DNA from: Arthrobotrys musiformis
Taxonomy: Eukaryota; Ascomycota; Orbiliomycetes; Orbiliales; Orbiliaceae
Direction of reading: 5' to 3'
Assembly (NCBI GenBank): GCA_036971715.1
Contig: JAVHJL010000008.1
Span: 744,001-808,000, forward strand
Length of the DNA stretch: 64,000 bases
The position numbers were made by a program, and so were the translations under genes. The stretch's first letter is position 1. Each line of letters starts with the position of its first letter. Below the pieces are notes generated by a model. It made no database searches and was not told where the DNA came from. It worked only from the letters and a program-made list of their open reading frames with translations. This document shows, one piece after another, positions 10,833-21,613 of the stretch.

Positions 10833-12418
10833 CAACGAAGGGCGTCCAGTTCGTTTAGTAGTATCGACCGCCCTAGTAAAAAACGCAGGTGGATTTGCTT
10901 TTAAGCTTTACGTGCTGGACATTTTTTTTTTACTTTCCCAAATATCTAATTTTAATGATTGACGAGTAACGGTACTGTGGGGGGGGTCCATGTTGTCGTC
11001 TTCTCTCTGTATCATATATATACTTCAACCCCTTCTTTTGGAAATTAATTCTTTAGCTTATCTATAGGCCAATAATATATTCATGGAGCCTAGTTTCAAT
11101 CTGGAGAAAATCTCCTAGATATAGAGGGGTTGACGGCCATGCGCCGAGGGGCGTCAAAGCTGACATTGGTTTTGAATTGGACCGCTGCAAAGTTTGCCTC
11201 TACCCCGCTTTGCTAGGAAAGGTCAGAATCTTTACATCGACCATGCATATGAGCAGCCTATAGTACCTTAATTCTCTCACTGTTCCTGGTATAAATTGGT
11301 TTTTTTTTTCTTAAAGAAGGCACAGGGGGTCACCAGGATCAGAAGAAGCCCTATCCTTTCGGCTTCGGAGGGATATTGGACAACGCAAAAAATGCAACAA
11401 GCTTTGTAGCTGGTGGGGTTGAGAACCTGTTCTAGTTCTGTGCATGTGTCTGGTTTACGAGACCAGGTGATCGATTTCATTAGTGCTATTAGAAACGTTG
11501 TAAGAGTTACTGCTAAAAATTATGGGCTGTTTTCACATCCGGCTTATAGACACATTTAAAATCATGAGCATGCCGGAGCGATAGGCCAAAAAGGTGGATG
11601 ATATAGGATTCGATAAATACTCAAGTTGGTACTACAAAACGCACAAGGTCGCTCTTTTATCTACATTTAGACTCTTTTCGCGAAACTTGAATTCTCAATA
11701 TTGTTGTTATTGATGGCTTTAGCCGTCATCATATTATTATATGCTAGAATTGTGTAGCTCCAACAAATCAAGGACGGGTTAGAACTTACTGTAACTTTGC
11801 TCGAAGCTTGGGCACACGTCGGCTTATATTCATCAATGCCAGCCTTTGCCGCCTGGACTACATGGTACAAGCTTCATCCGCGAAATGTAGCATGGGGCGC
11901 ACATTAGTATTCGCGTACAGGCGCACAGGGTTATCGCTCTAGGATTATCGCTCTTCGGAATAGCTGAACCTGGACACTACAATCGCGCTCAGGAATAGCT
12001 GAAGCTGGAATATTCAATCTGGTACTGCCCAATAACAGCTAGCCGAACTCGTCCATGTCGCATTTTCTGCACCTTAGGACCAAAGTCGGACAAATTTCTA
12101 AAGTGACTGCTCCAATCAAGTGAACTTTTAGCTTTTGAAAGACTGATCGGGATTAGGCAATCATCTTGTGTAGAAATCGCACTGGATATCTTAAGCCCAT
12201 CAATGCATCTCCTGCTTGAGATCTAGCACATTTCACCAGCGCCTGAGCTTATATAAATTTTATACAATTATTCGATTAATGGTTTCTGGAATTCTGATTA
12301 GATAGATTCTCAAGGTTGAATACTAAACCGTCTACACCTTCTACATCAATATAGCAATGTATGGATACTGATTTACTCTTGTGTGCAGCAGGCGGACTGT
12401 GTTCAAAAAACTCCTACC
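10833..12418. other. Intergenic region with a gene-family remnant
   Basis: Apart from the fragment at 11277-11480, no gene is seen. The stretch is AT-rich, with runs of T at 10921-10932 and 11299-11309. Confidence 0.4.
11277..11480 (-). pseudogene. Fragment related to the 26-27 kb zinc-finger-like gene
   Basis: The 67-codon minus-strand frame contains WSRKPDT and, 22 residues on, CIFCVVQYP. The minus-strand locus at 26.2-27.04 kb encodes WSRKPDT and CIFCVAQFP in the same order. At DNA level a 22-nt block (11445-11466) is identical to 26981-27002, and a 17-nt block (11382-11398) matches 26761-26777 with one difference. The copy here stops soon after the CxxC motif and lacks the downstream C2H2-like part, so it is read as a truncated or decayed member of a dispersed family. 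Confidence 0.5.
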
Positions 12419-13701
12419 ATGGATCCGCAGGACCAAGCAACCCTTCAAGGCTTCGAATCGCGCAGTCAGGCTTTGGATAATACCCTCGACGGGCAAATTC
12501 AACAGCTGAACGCGAGGATTGACAATGACCACCCTAAAATTCTCAATGGCGTGAGCCTCGTCTTCACCCGTTTGAATGATATTGCCACTTTCATCAACAG
12601 TGACTGTGACGTCTGTCTTCAACAACCAAGCATGCGAGATCAGTATTCTGCGCTAGTCCAACAATTGGACGAGGCTAGCCATGCGCTTATATCAACCGTC
12701 AATGACTCCGAGAAGGCAATCAGCAACGCCAGCATAAAGGTACGTTCTATTCCTTTCCCCTTGCATCTTCGACTACCTCACTCAAAAACACTGTCCTTTC
12801 TCAGCTTTTCGAATCGCGCAGTGAAGATCTTGCAAAACTTCGAGCAGAAATTGAAAAGTACAAACAAGAAGTGGACTACAGAGTGGCCACAGCCCAACAG
12901 CAGAAGGAATCAGCCAATAAACGGCTTGAGCAGTGCTCCAAGAATTTCACCAATGCTGAGGCTGACTATGAAAATGCAAAAAACCTGGTCAGAGACGCAG
13001 AGAGAAATCAGGGTTTCCCACAGGTCGATGTATGCACCCTAATTAAAATCTGATTGATTTATATCACTGCTAATATTGAGGATTATATATAGATGGCTGC
13101 GTTTGGCCGGGATTCCCCTCTACTTAGGCAAAGTCTTCAATTAGGAATGAAGGCGCCACAATTAGAAATAAGTTTGGACGCACAGCGTGAGGCGTACAAC
13201 TGCGCCCTTGATGCATACAATACCGCTAAAACCGATTTGAAAAATGCCAACGACTCTGAGCAAAAACGTCTCCAAGCCAAAAAAGCTGTCCATCAGTATT
13301 CCAACATCCTTCCAGAAGCGATTAAAAAAGCCGAACAGTCTTTGTCGAGAGTGGGAGATGTGCGCAAACTTTTAATCAAATTGAAAAGCTTGTTCCAGAC
13401 ACTGCTCGTCCAGGTTGGCAAAATTGTCGGCGGGGGCGAAGATACGACCTATCTCGATCAAAAAGAAAGAGTTATCGAAGATATTTTGGATGTGATAGAT
13501 TATGGTCTAGTGGATGTTTCATTGATCGATCCAGCTCGTAAAATTATCAGAGAGTTGAAGGCCGGCGATGATCAGGGTTTGGTCTCAAAGCCCAGGCTTG
13601 CAACTGCGCTTAGTCACCTCGAGAGAAAAATGCAATCTATCGGCCCCATCAATTGGTCGAATGAGGAGGCCAACGAAGCAAACTTCACGCCTGTTATATA
13701 A
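12419..13701 (+). CDS. Three-exon coiled-coil protein, not recognised
   Basis: Exons 12419-12739, 12805-13029 and 13093-13701 join in phase 0 at both junctions (introns 65 and 63 bp) to give 384 residues. The start codon has a good context (CTACCATGG). The protein is almost entirely helical by composition: Gln, Ala, Lys, Glu and Leu heptads run through residues 5-60, 105-170 and 200-265. A Leu/Val-rich stretch (about residues 275-305, RKLLIKLKSLFQTLLVQVGK) is the most hydrophobic part. There is no signal peptide and no enzyme motif. Long antiparallel coils with one hydrophobic helix are seen in several stalk-like proteins, including bacterial helical membrane-inserting proteins and many scaffolds; this resemblance is structural guesswork only. 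It opens a four-gene cluster and converges on the next gene, which ends 446 bp downstream. Confidence 0.8.
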
Positions 13702-14147
13702 TTATCAGTTATCGCACCTTCTGAAATGGATTATTAGTTTAGCACACGTCATGCAATCCTCTTGTTAAAGCTTCCTGTATGGTACTCACTCGCCTTTTAT
13801 ACTAGGAGGTATATATTATAATATATTGCATTAAATATCTAATTCGTACTTTTACCATATGAATAAATAGTAAAGTTGTTGTTTTTTTATGTAAATATAT
13901 ATACTGTTCTGTTTAATATCAGTCTCGACATTAGGCTCAACATGAACCTTTTGTTATTCCTTTTATTCCAATGAAGATAGATGTAGTCAAAATAGTGATA
14001 GATTTTATAAAAAAAACAACTATTTAAAAATCTTTTACTACAATGGTATGGCAATCTAAAATAACGAAAATAAGACTGTACTACCATAAAATTTCTAGCA
14101 GTGACTGTACCAAACCTCACGCATAAGCTCCTAGTCAAAGGATCATA

Positions 14148-16348
14148 TTACAGATGGACCCCCAATACAGCTAACAAATACGGGTACCCAGGATCCGGAT
14201 CACCTTCAACCTGCGTAGTAACCATATCACCTTTCACCTGCAAGCTACGGGTAGCACCTAGTAAAGTTGTACCCTTCCCCGCCATATTGTCTAACTCGTA
14301 TGCAAACTCCTTGACGTCACTATTGTTAACCCGAACGTCAATCTGCACACCATAAGCAAACAAAAGTCTGCAGGGACGAACGATAGGCGCGGTGAATCGG
14401 ATCGGTGCGTCGGCACGGAGTCGGGGGGAAGATAATCTGAAGTCCGGTTTGTCCCTTTGATATATCAGTTAGATGGGTTTTGTCTAGGGTCACGTCAATG
14501 GAAGCTATAAACCCACCAATCTCCACTGTTGATACTAAATGTCTGCCAATTGGTCGCGGAGATAATAATCTCCTCCACCTGCGGGGTCAATGTCTTTGTT
14601 TTCGTTTGGAGAGACAAGATTGTATCTTTGGGGGGAGTATCTTCATCCCGCCCTTTGTCAATGTTCGGGAACCCAAGGGTAGCCCGGTCGACATCGACGT
14701 TCCGGAGGTCATCAAGAGAAATTTTGAAAATAGGCCTTTGGTTGGGGCTATTACGATACTCATTGCTCCAAAAGGTTACTGTCTCGATGTAGTCGGCATC
14801 GAAACCATATTTGGGTTTATAGAATATATCCCCCGGCGATTTAGAGGTAGATGTCCTTCCGGTCCGAGCCTCCTCGAGGCGCTCCGCCCAGCTCTGAGGT
14901 GAACTCATACATGGCATGTTCAGGTTCCTACAAAGGCAAATTACCAGTTATTAGTCCGATTTCCATACCGGATTCCAGATAAGGCCTCTTACCCTTCAAC
15001 AGGCTTTAGATATTCTTTAGCCTGGGACACTTTAGCCAAAAGGTCACTAAGCTCCTGCACACCCGGGCCATAGTATTTTGTCCGAGCGTAGTTATAAAGC
15101 TGTGTGATCTCATTGAGATTCTCTTGGCTGACACTATACGAAGCGTTTTCTTCAATCCAAGCGGTGAGATTCCGTAGCTCCGGAGGCAGCGTTCCTCCGC
15201 CTTCCGTGGCTTGGAGTACTGCCTGTTTGTAAGAAACTATAGCATCTGCTTTGGCTTTATCGACAGCCTTAGCTGCCGCTTTCAATTGGCCGAAGAGGTG
15301 CAGCATGTCATTGCGCGCTTTCGGGTTCGGTCCCTATAGAACAAAATATTCAAGCTTCCGCTTGCATGTTTTACAAGAGTAAAACGCAACATACCTGCAG
15401 AGAGCCATTTACAGATGCATAGCTGAGATACCTGCCGATCACAGCCCATGTTAGCTAGGTCTGTGTGTCGTCATACAGGAGGGAGATGGCCGATAACTTG
15501 CATACTCGCTATAAAAGTCAAAATAACTTCCACCATCGTAGTCCCAAACAGGGGAGTCCGTCAGGAGCAAGCTATCCGCATACTGCCATAACTGATAGTT
15601 CATCAAGGGCGTGGGGTCCGGTTCTTCGACAGCGATACCAGGGTAAAATGGTGGTGTGAGATATAAAGCCATTCGAGAGTCCGTATTGCCCATATCTGGG
15701 GCAATGATATCTGATAGAGCCTTAGCATAAGTAAAGAGAAGTGCGGGGTTCCCGTTGAAAGGATCTCCTGGCTTCCGCTTATTTGTTTCGAGTTTAACAT
15801 GGTCCAAGTTACACAGGCATTGTTCTTTCTGCGTGGGAGCGCCCATCCCGGAAATGGAAATATCGGGAGCTGTGGGGAGTTCAACAAAACCTGGGACCGT
15901 CGCACCCGCGGCGACTCCATTCCGTAGCTGTAAAGTATTACACTAATTTAGCAAAATTGACCCCGAATGAAGGCAGACCCTACGGTATAAATCTATTAAA
16001 CCCCGGAAAACATACAGACGGAGGATCCGATGCCAATACCCATGGGCCCCACGGAAGAAACAAAAAGGCGGGGACAATTAGAGCTGCAAGTCGCAATCGC
16101 AGGTTGAATCGGATCGAGGTTGAATGTCCCAGCGTCCTTGTATCGCTGTCTGAAAATCTGGCTTCGACGTCATGCTGATGTTCTGGGATATATGGCTTCG
16201 GGAAGCCACCTCGAATTTTGTGCATTGCGAGTGAAGTCTGTGCGTCTGTGCCGTTTAATTTTGGTGAACAATATTCTGTCAAGTTGACCCCGTGCCTAGT
16301 AGATATTTGATCGAATTTGGACTGGGACTGGTAGGCATCCGGAATCAT
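14148..16348 (-). CDS. Cluster paralogue A, six exons, function unknown
   Basis: Minus-strand exons: 16348-16016, 15927-15506, 15431-15395, 15333-14993, 14927-14517 and 14454-14148, about 616 residues. Exons 2-6 are supported by alignment with the gene at 17216-18954: MNYQLWQYADSLL matches TNYGIYKWGDGVM, GSYFDFYSEYLSY matches GSYILNLQQYLTY, and GDWDKPD matches GEWDVPD. Four introns fall at the same alignment positions with the same phases (2, 0, 2, 2). The last intron (14455-14516, GTGGGT donor, CTAAC branch, AAG acceptor) removes what first looks like two frameshifts. The first exon is less certain. It ends in a hydrophobic stretch (LAALIVPAFLFLPWG) absent from the paralogue, which could anchor or export this copy. 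The middle (about 255-350) is helical, the C-terminal half beta-rich. No family is recognised. Confidence 0.75.
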
Positions 16349-17215
16349 GCACAGGTGTTAATACTCGAATATCTCCATTGGTGCATGCATCGACGGCTAT
16401 AGAAGTTGCAGCATCGACAATAGCCCCGAATCCCATCGACAGCTTGAATTTATACTTCCTGCACGGGACGTCTTTCGCATTCGGATTATGCAAGATGCCG
16501 TCTCGTAAAAGTTGCTGTCTATGTGTATGTTTGATGGTAACGATCCACTCTAGCTGCATATGCATAGCTCAAGCACACTGCTAGCTCCAACCTGATATAC
16601 CTAGACTATACCTAGGTGGAACAAATATGCTAACCGCATATGCAGTCCGCCCCGTCGACGTCTCGATCTCGATCTCGAAATATCGCTTGTCGTCGACCTC
16701 CCCACGTTTCCTACCCCGCCAAGTTTTACGAGTGCGAACAGCCAATTGATTTCAAGCTTTCGATGCAATGGGGTACGTCGCACAAGCTTTCGTACAATGC
16801 TATCACAGCCTACGAACAGTCGCACTCGCGGTGTAGCTCAGTGATACCTAAACTGAACCACACGAGTCTTTCACCAAATACCCCGCCCGTTTGGCGTATC
16901 CTTCGAGCGCACGGGGATTCTAAATTCTATTAGAAATCTAATTTGTAGCAATCGAATATACTGACCGGAAGCGAAATTTCAATCGAATCGGCTATGATAG
17001 AGTGTGGAGTGAACAGTGGGTGCCGTTGAACAAGCAACTGTCAATCGCAAATTTAAACTGCCATCACATATAGATATATATAATTTACGCTTATAAAATG
17101 GGGGCCTTCATCCTACAAGTTCAGGTTCTAATATCCCATCGGCAATATCAAGGTGCTTAGACTTCTTCTATCAAAATCCTGTCCCAAGTACTATACTAGT
17201 ATCATTCCATCCACA
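16349..17215. promoter_or_regulatory. Shared divergent promoter region of the two paralogues
   Basis: The 867 bp separate the start codons of two head-to-head paralogues, so both promoters must lie here. A TATA-like run (TATAGATATATATAAT) is at about 17069-17084, some 130 nt before the plus-strand start. Direct CGATCTCGATCTCGA repeats occur near 16663-16678. A 97-codon frame at 16640-16933 has no features and is not called. Confidence 0.5.
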
Positions 17216-18954
17216 ATGTCGTTTATAAAAAAAACCGTAGCCCGCGTCATGGGAGAGCCAAAAGAAAAGTCAAACCTCTCTCCGAACGAGGAGTTATTCT
17301 GGAAGACCTACATCTTCAGCCTCCAGAAAGAGATCATACCAGAACCAAACCCAGAGCAGATATTTTTCCCCGCTCTCCAATCAACAGTGGGTGTGCTGGC
17401 CGGTGATAATGTACCGCCAGAGGTAACCAACTACGGTATCTACAAGTGGGGGGATGGGGTCATGTCCTCCAGCCAGCCATTGTATCTTGGTGGAGGGGCC
17501 GGAAGTTATATCCTCAATTTACAACAGTAAGCAAGAATAGATGATGCCGTATGATATTGCAATTACCGTGCTAATTTAAAAACCCCAGATATTTGACCTA
17601 TGTTGATGTCGTAAGTTAATTCCTGTAGCCTGGCTCTAGGCCCAAGATCAATACTAAAATATATATCTTCTCTTCAAGGGCTCTGATCCCTCTCCCGGAA
17701 AATACGAAGCATACCTACAAGCCGTAAAACAATCCGAAGAAGCCAAGCAAGACTATCTAAGGGAATTCAAAGAAGCCGTCGAACTGTACAAGGCGGATCC
17801 GGGGTCCTACCCCACGATCGATGAATGGGCGGAGTCCAACGACCCGTCTTTCAACGAGGCGAAGAAAGCCTGGCAATCCGCCGTCGGCCAGGAATCAAGC
17901 CTTCGACTGGAAGTCTACGGCCCGAACGCTGATAAGAAGAACACCGCCCTAGAAAACATCGTCCAGGCCCTCGCGACTACTTCAGAACCTGGGTATGAAG
18001 AATCCCTCCACATGCTTCTATACTTGTCTCGTACCTAGACCACAGGGGTGTCTATAAGTCAATTCGCGGTCGTGAGCACACATTGTTAATGTTTAGGAAT
18101 AGCTTCAACATGCCAACCACCACAGATAACGTCCAACTCGACGATGCACAGTCCCTCGCAGCTGCCAGGGGCGAAAAGGTGGATTTCCCACCGTACGTCA
18201 AGATCTTTTCGCCGCTATATACACTCCAAGGCGATTACAAGGGCCAGATCGCAACCTGGGCCACGGAGATGTCGGACAATAAGCTCGAGCCAAAGGTTAT
18301 AGAACTCGACACAGAGAAGTATATCCATGCGAACTGGAAAGAAATGGGATTCACGCATGTAACGGGCGATGGTCTCGTCGGGTTTTTCATCGGCGCCTGG
18401 GCGAACTACGACCGCAAGGATGAATTCGATAAAACATTCACCTCCATGACTGCCAATGACTATAGCGCCACTTTAGAGATTTATGGACAGGAAATATTTC
18501 CAATAGAGACGGGAGAATGGTAAGAGCGGCACCTTCCCCTTCTATCTCTGTGTAAAGCCCTTTGCTAATGTATTGTTTTAGGGATGTACCCGACGCCGTA
18601 CGGGTTTTCCCTGTCCTCGAGAAGGGCGCCCCCGAGGGCATGTTGGACTTCATCCAACCCAAAGCCGTAGTCGTCGCCTACACCATCGGCATGAAGATCC
18701 AATTCAAGGACCAATATGCCACCGAGTTTAACTCCCATTTCCAGTCCATCACCGAGGAGGAAGGCGGGTTCGTAATCTTTGGAATCGATATCGGTCTTGG
18801 CGGTTCGAAAACGAGCCAGACTGAGAAGACGACGCATAAGGCGACTTATGACGAATCGAGCGGAGTGCTTACCGTTCTCCCCAATAATGATGGACATGCC
18901 ATCCTTTTGGGCATGGTTGGGGAGAGAGCGGACCCTCCCCCTTCTCCCAAATAA
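17216..18954 (+). CDS. Cluster paralogue B, five exons with a 22-nt microexon
   Basis: Exons 17216-17526, 17589-17610, 17679-17992, 18097-18519 and 18582-18954 join in frame to 480 residues. Exon 2 is only 22 nt and encodes most of YLTYVDV. The protein starts MSFIKKTVARVMGEPKEK with no signal peptide, so it is probably cytosolic. Residues 15-105 contain short motifs shared with paralogue A (TNYGIYKWGDG). Residues 110-215 are a helical, Lys/Glu/Ala-rich region. From about 235 the protein turns beta-rich (YVKIFSPLYTLQG, then VVVAYTIGMKIQF and GGFVIFGIDIGLGG), ending with a Pro-rich tail. I do not recognise the family; a two-part helical then beta layout is what can be seen. The two paralogues share about one residue in four by eye, but identical intron phases make homology firm. 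Confidence 0.85.
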
Positions 18955-19328
18955 AGTGGTATAAATAAATTTAAAGGCCACGCGGGGAAGGCTGTTGGTT
19001 TGTGAATGAAAGTTTTGATTGTTTTCCTTTCTCGTTGAAGTTCGTTGAATGGACGCAATGTGAGTTCTTGGCTTTTGGAGGACTTTCGAGCCGGTGTAGA
19101 CGGCCTAGCTAGCTATAGGCAGACTCATAGCTTATCTAGTAAATCAAATACTGCTGCGGATGCCCATAGCCCTTTTCAGTGGCAGTCGTAGTTACCTGGT
19201 CAAATTTATTTCGCGTATTGAACTCAAGATGGTATTTTTTATTGTCTCACAGCCAGACCACCAGGGTGATAATATACTTAAGCACCTTGGTGGTCTGGGT
19301 ACGAGACAAGTATATTAAGTCAAACTCT

Positions 19329-20795
19329 TTACAGTTGGCTATTACTATCCGGCCTGGACTTCGGCTGTCCCTGTTCCACCTCGAAGATATCCATGCTCTT
19401 CGGCTTCTCTTCGACTTTGATCTCATCGATATAGTTACTCTGTATAACACTAGGATCAATCACCCCTTCTTCCGCATAGTACCCCCCACCCTCCTTGACA
19501 TCCTCCCAACTATCCTCTAGCTCTCCACCTTCAAAATTTATCCCAATAAAATCGGTATTCCCGAGGATCTTACCGGAATCCGGACTCGCTTTATACAATC
19601 TAGCAACCCTCCTCTGCCAGTTATCGCTCAGATTATTCCCATCTTCACCCTCCCAGTTACTTTGATCCTCCCAATCCCCTTCCTCCTCAACAACATCCTG
19701 CTCCTTCTCTTCCTCGAAATTTTCTTCAAGACCGTGGATCTTCATCCGAGGACCCCCCATTACGCTCGCCAACCCCTTCTCCAGCCCGGATTTTAACGTA
19801 CCCTTAACGGCATCCTTAGCGTTCGATACTTTACCAGAAATAGACTTCTTGATCCCACCGAAGAAGTTCCTAACGGCTTCTTTGGGTTTAAACCCCTTCT
19901 TTGGGGAAATTTTGGCGGCTTCGAGTTCTCGGTTGAGTTCGTACATACGCTGGGGGCTGGAGATTCGGAATACTACTTCGGGGGAGTCGGCTTCCGGGGA
20001 GGGGAAGGATTCGCTGCGGAAGATGGATTTTCGACCGGTGTGGATTTCGCCTACGTCGGCTTGGATGAGGTCGACTGGGGCGGGGGGTTAGTGGTGAGGA
20101 ATAATCTATAAGGTCAACTGGGGGGTCTTACTTTGGAGACCGAGTTCGCTTGGGTTGAGATCGCTGGAGCCGCCTACGAATTTGAGAACGTCTCCGATGG
20201 TGGGGTCGTCTGATATCTGGGATCCATATCTCCTAGGCTCGAAGCTGTGATTGGGAGGGGCAAAATTATATTATAGTTAGTTCCACCAAACCAGAGCAAG
20301 AATCGTGGCACCATGTCGAGTGAACAATCAAACCGAAGGCAGAGGGGAAGAACTTACAAAGCAGTAACGTCACCCCCCGCCGGCCTGACTTTATAATCCA
20401 GCGCCACGTAAAGACTCCCCTCAGTGGTAACCAAAGGTCTCAACCCTCTATTCTCAACACTCTCGTAAGCATCCCACGCTTTGGATTTCTCCCCGGCCAA
20501 AGCGTAGCTTCCGGGCCTTTCAGCCTCGACTAGTTGGAAATGCGGGTCGCCACCCGTGGCTTCGCAGGTGGTGGAGGAGATATCGATCGCCCAGAGGGAC
20601 AGTTCGTATTTCTCCTGGGGTGGGCGGGTGTTATGGCATACTATATTCCCAGTCAACTACTTTTTATTTCCAGAGGGTGTTATTAAAGGCCTTACGCTGC
20701 CAGGGACCTAAATTAGGAAACGCCACGGATACAACCTCGACATAAAACGCCGAAGCCAGCGTTCCGAACAACGGTGCGAGAAGCAGAGATATCAT
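19329..20795 (-). CDS. Secreted acidic protein with an internal cationic amphipathic segment
   Basis: Four minus-strand exons (20795-20696, 20640-20358, 20244-20132, 20074-19329; introns 55, 113 and 57 bp) join to 413 residues. The first 17 residues (MISLLLAPLFGTLASAF) are a good secretion signal with an ASA cleavage-type site. Residues 17-200 are of mixed composition with cysteines near 35 and 55. Around residues 225-275 lies a Lys/Gly/Ala-rich amphipathic stretch (AVRNFFGGIKKSISGKVS and on to GLASVMGG). A strongly acidic Trp/Glu/Asp-rich tail follows, with WEDQSNWEGEDG and then a QRRVAR basic site. No known domain is recognised. The cationic-then-acidic layout recalls precursors of lytic peptides, but also fits a phase-separating or cell-wall protein. 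It converges on paralogue B, 374 bp away. Confidence 0.8.
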
Positions 20796-21613
20796 TTTTG
20801 CATCAAATCGTACGCTTCCAGCCGTTGCATTGAGCTAAGTCTGACCTTGACCAGCACGCGGCATCCATGGCCATGAATACGAAATACCATGCATCAGCTG
20901 CGAGGATTCGAGTCCGTTATCCATGAGGGTGGGTTCTATTCCAGATGCTTTAGTCTATATTCCCTCAAAAACACTTGTGCATTTCTTACCGAGATCCCTC
21001 CTGCCATCTCCAAATACCATATCAAAACCCCATTACCTGAATCCATTACCCTCGGAGACGCCGTTTCCTATCATTGTAAGAAGCCCTTATCGGCTGATAT
21101 GATTCGACTTTTTCATTCGGCATTCGGCTGAATGGTTTAAAGGAGCTGAAGAGGCGTGATATCAGTTATTATCGTAGCATGCATTCCACCCGCCCGCCAA
21201 AACTGTCCGAGTAGTCGCCGGCTTATCGTGCCCGTTGGAATCTACGCCTCAAAGGGACCGGGTTTGAGTAAGGAGTATAAAAGTAGAGTATTCATATTGT
21301 ACAAGCTTCCATATACAAAAAAGAAAGGGTAAAAGCAAAAAACACCAGCCATGAAGTAAGGGCAAAAGAACGCCCGTTAAAGCAGAAAAAGTAGAAACAA
21401 GTTTAAAAAACCCATTAAACCAAAAAGCCCCAATCTATCGGTAATGCCTTTTTGTAAATTTCCCTCCGCCATTTTCGCACGTAAAAATTAAGATACCGGA
21501 GCCAGCTCTTCGGAGTATCAGGCCCCAGTCCTTTGAATTTCCGTTCGTTTCCAATTAGAAAAATTGATGTCCATGTTATTCGAGTAAAAAAGGGCGACTC
21601 TGTAGTATTCACT
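20796..21613. other. Intergenic region, nothing recognised
   Basis: This holds the promoter of the secreted-protein gene at its left edge and the 3' flank of the Rcf2 gene at its right. An 80-codon plus-strand frame at 20889-21131 shows no features. Confidence 0.4.

Noticed and set aside
14338..14530. Two frameshifts suggesting that paralogue A is a pseudogene
   Set aside because: A conserved-phase intron at 14455-14516 restores a continuous alignment with paralogue B.
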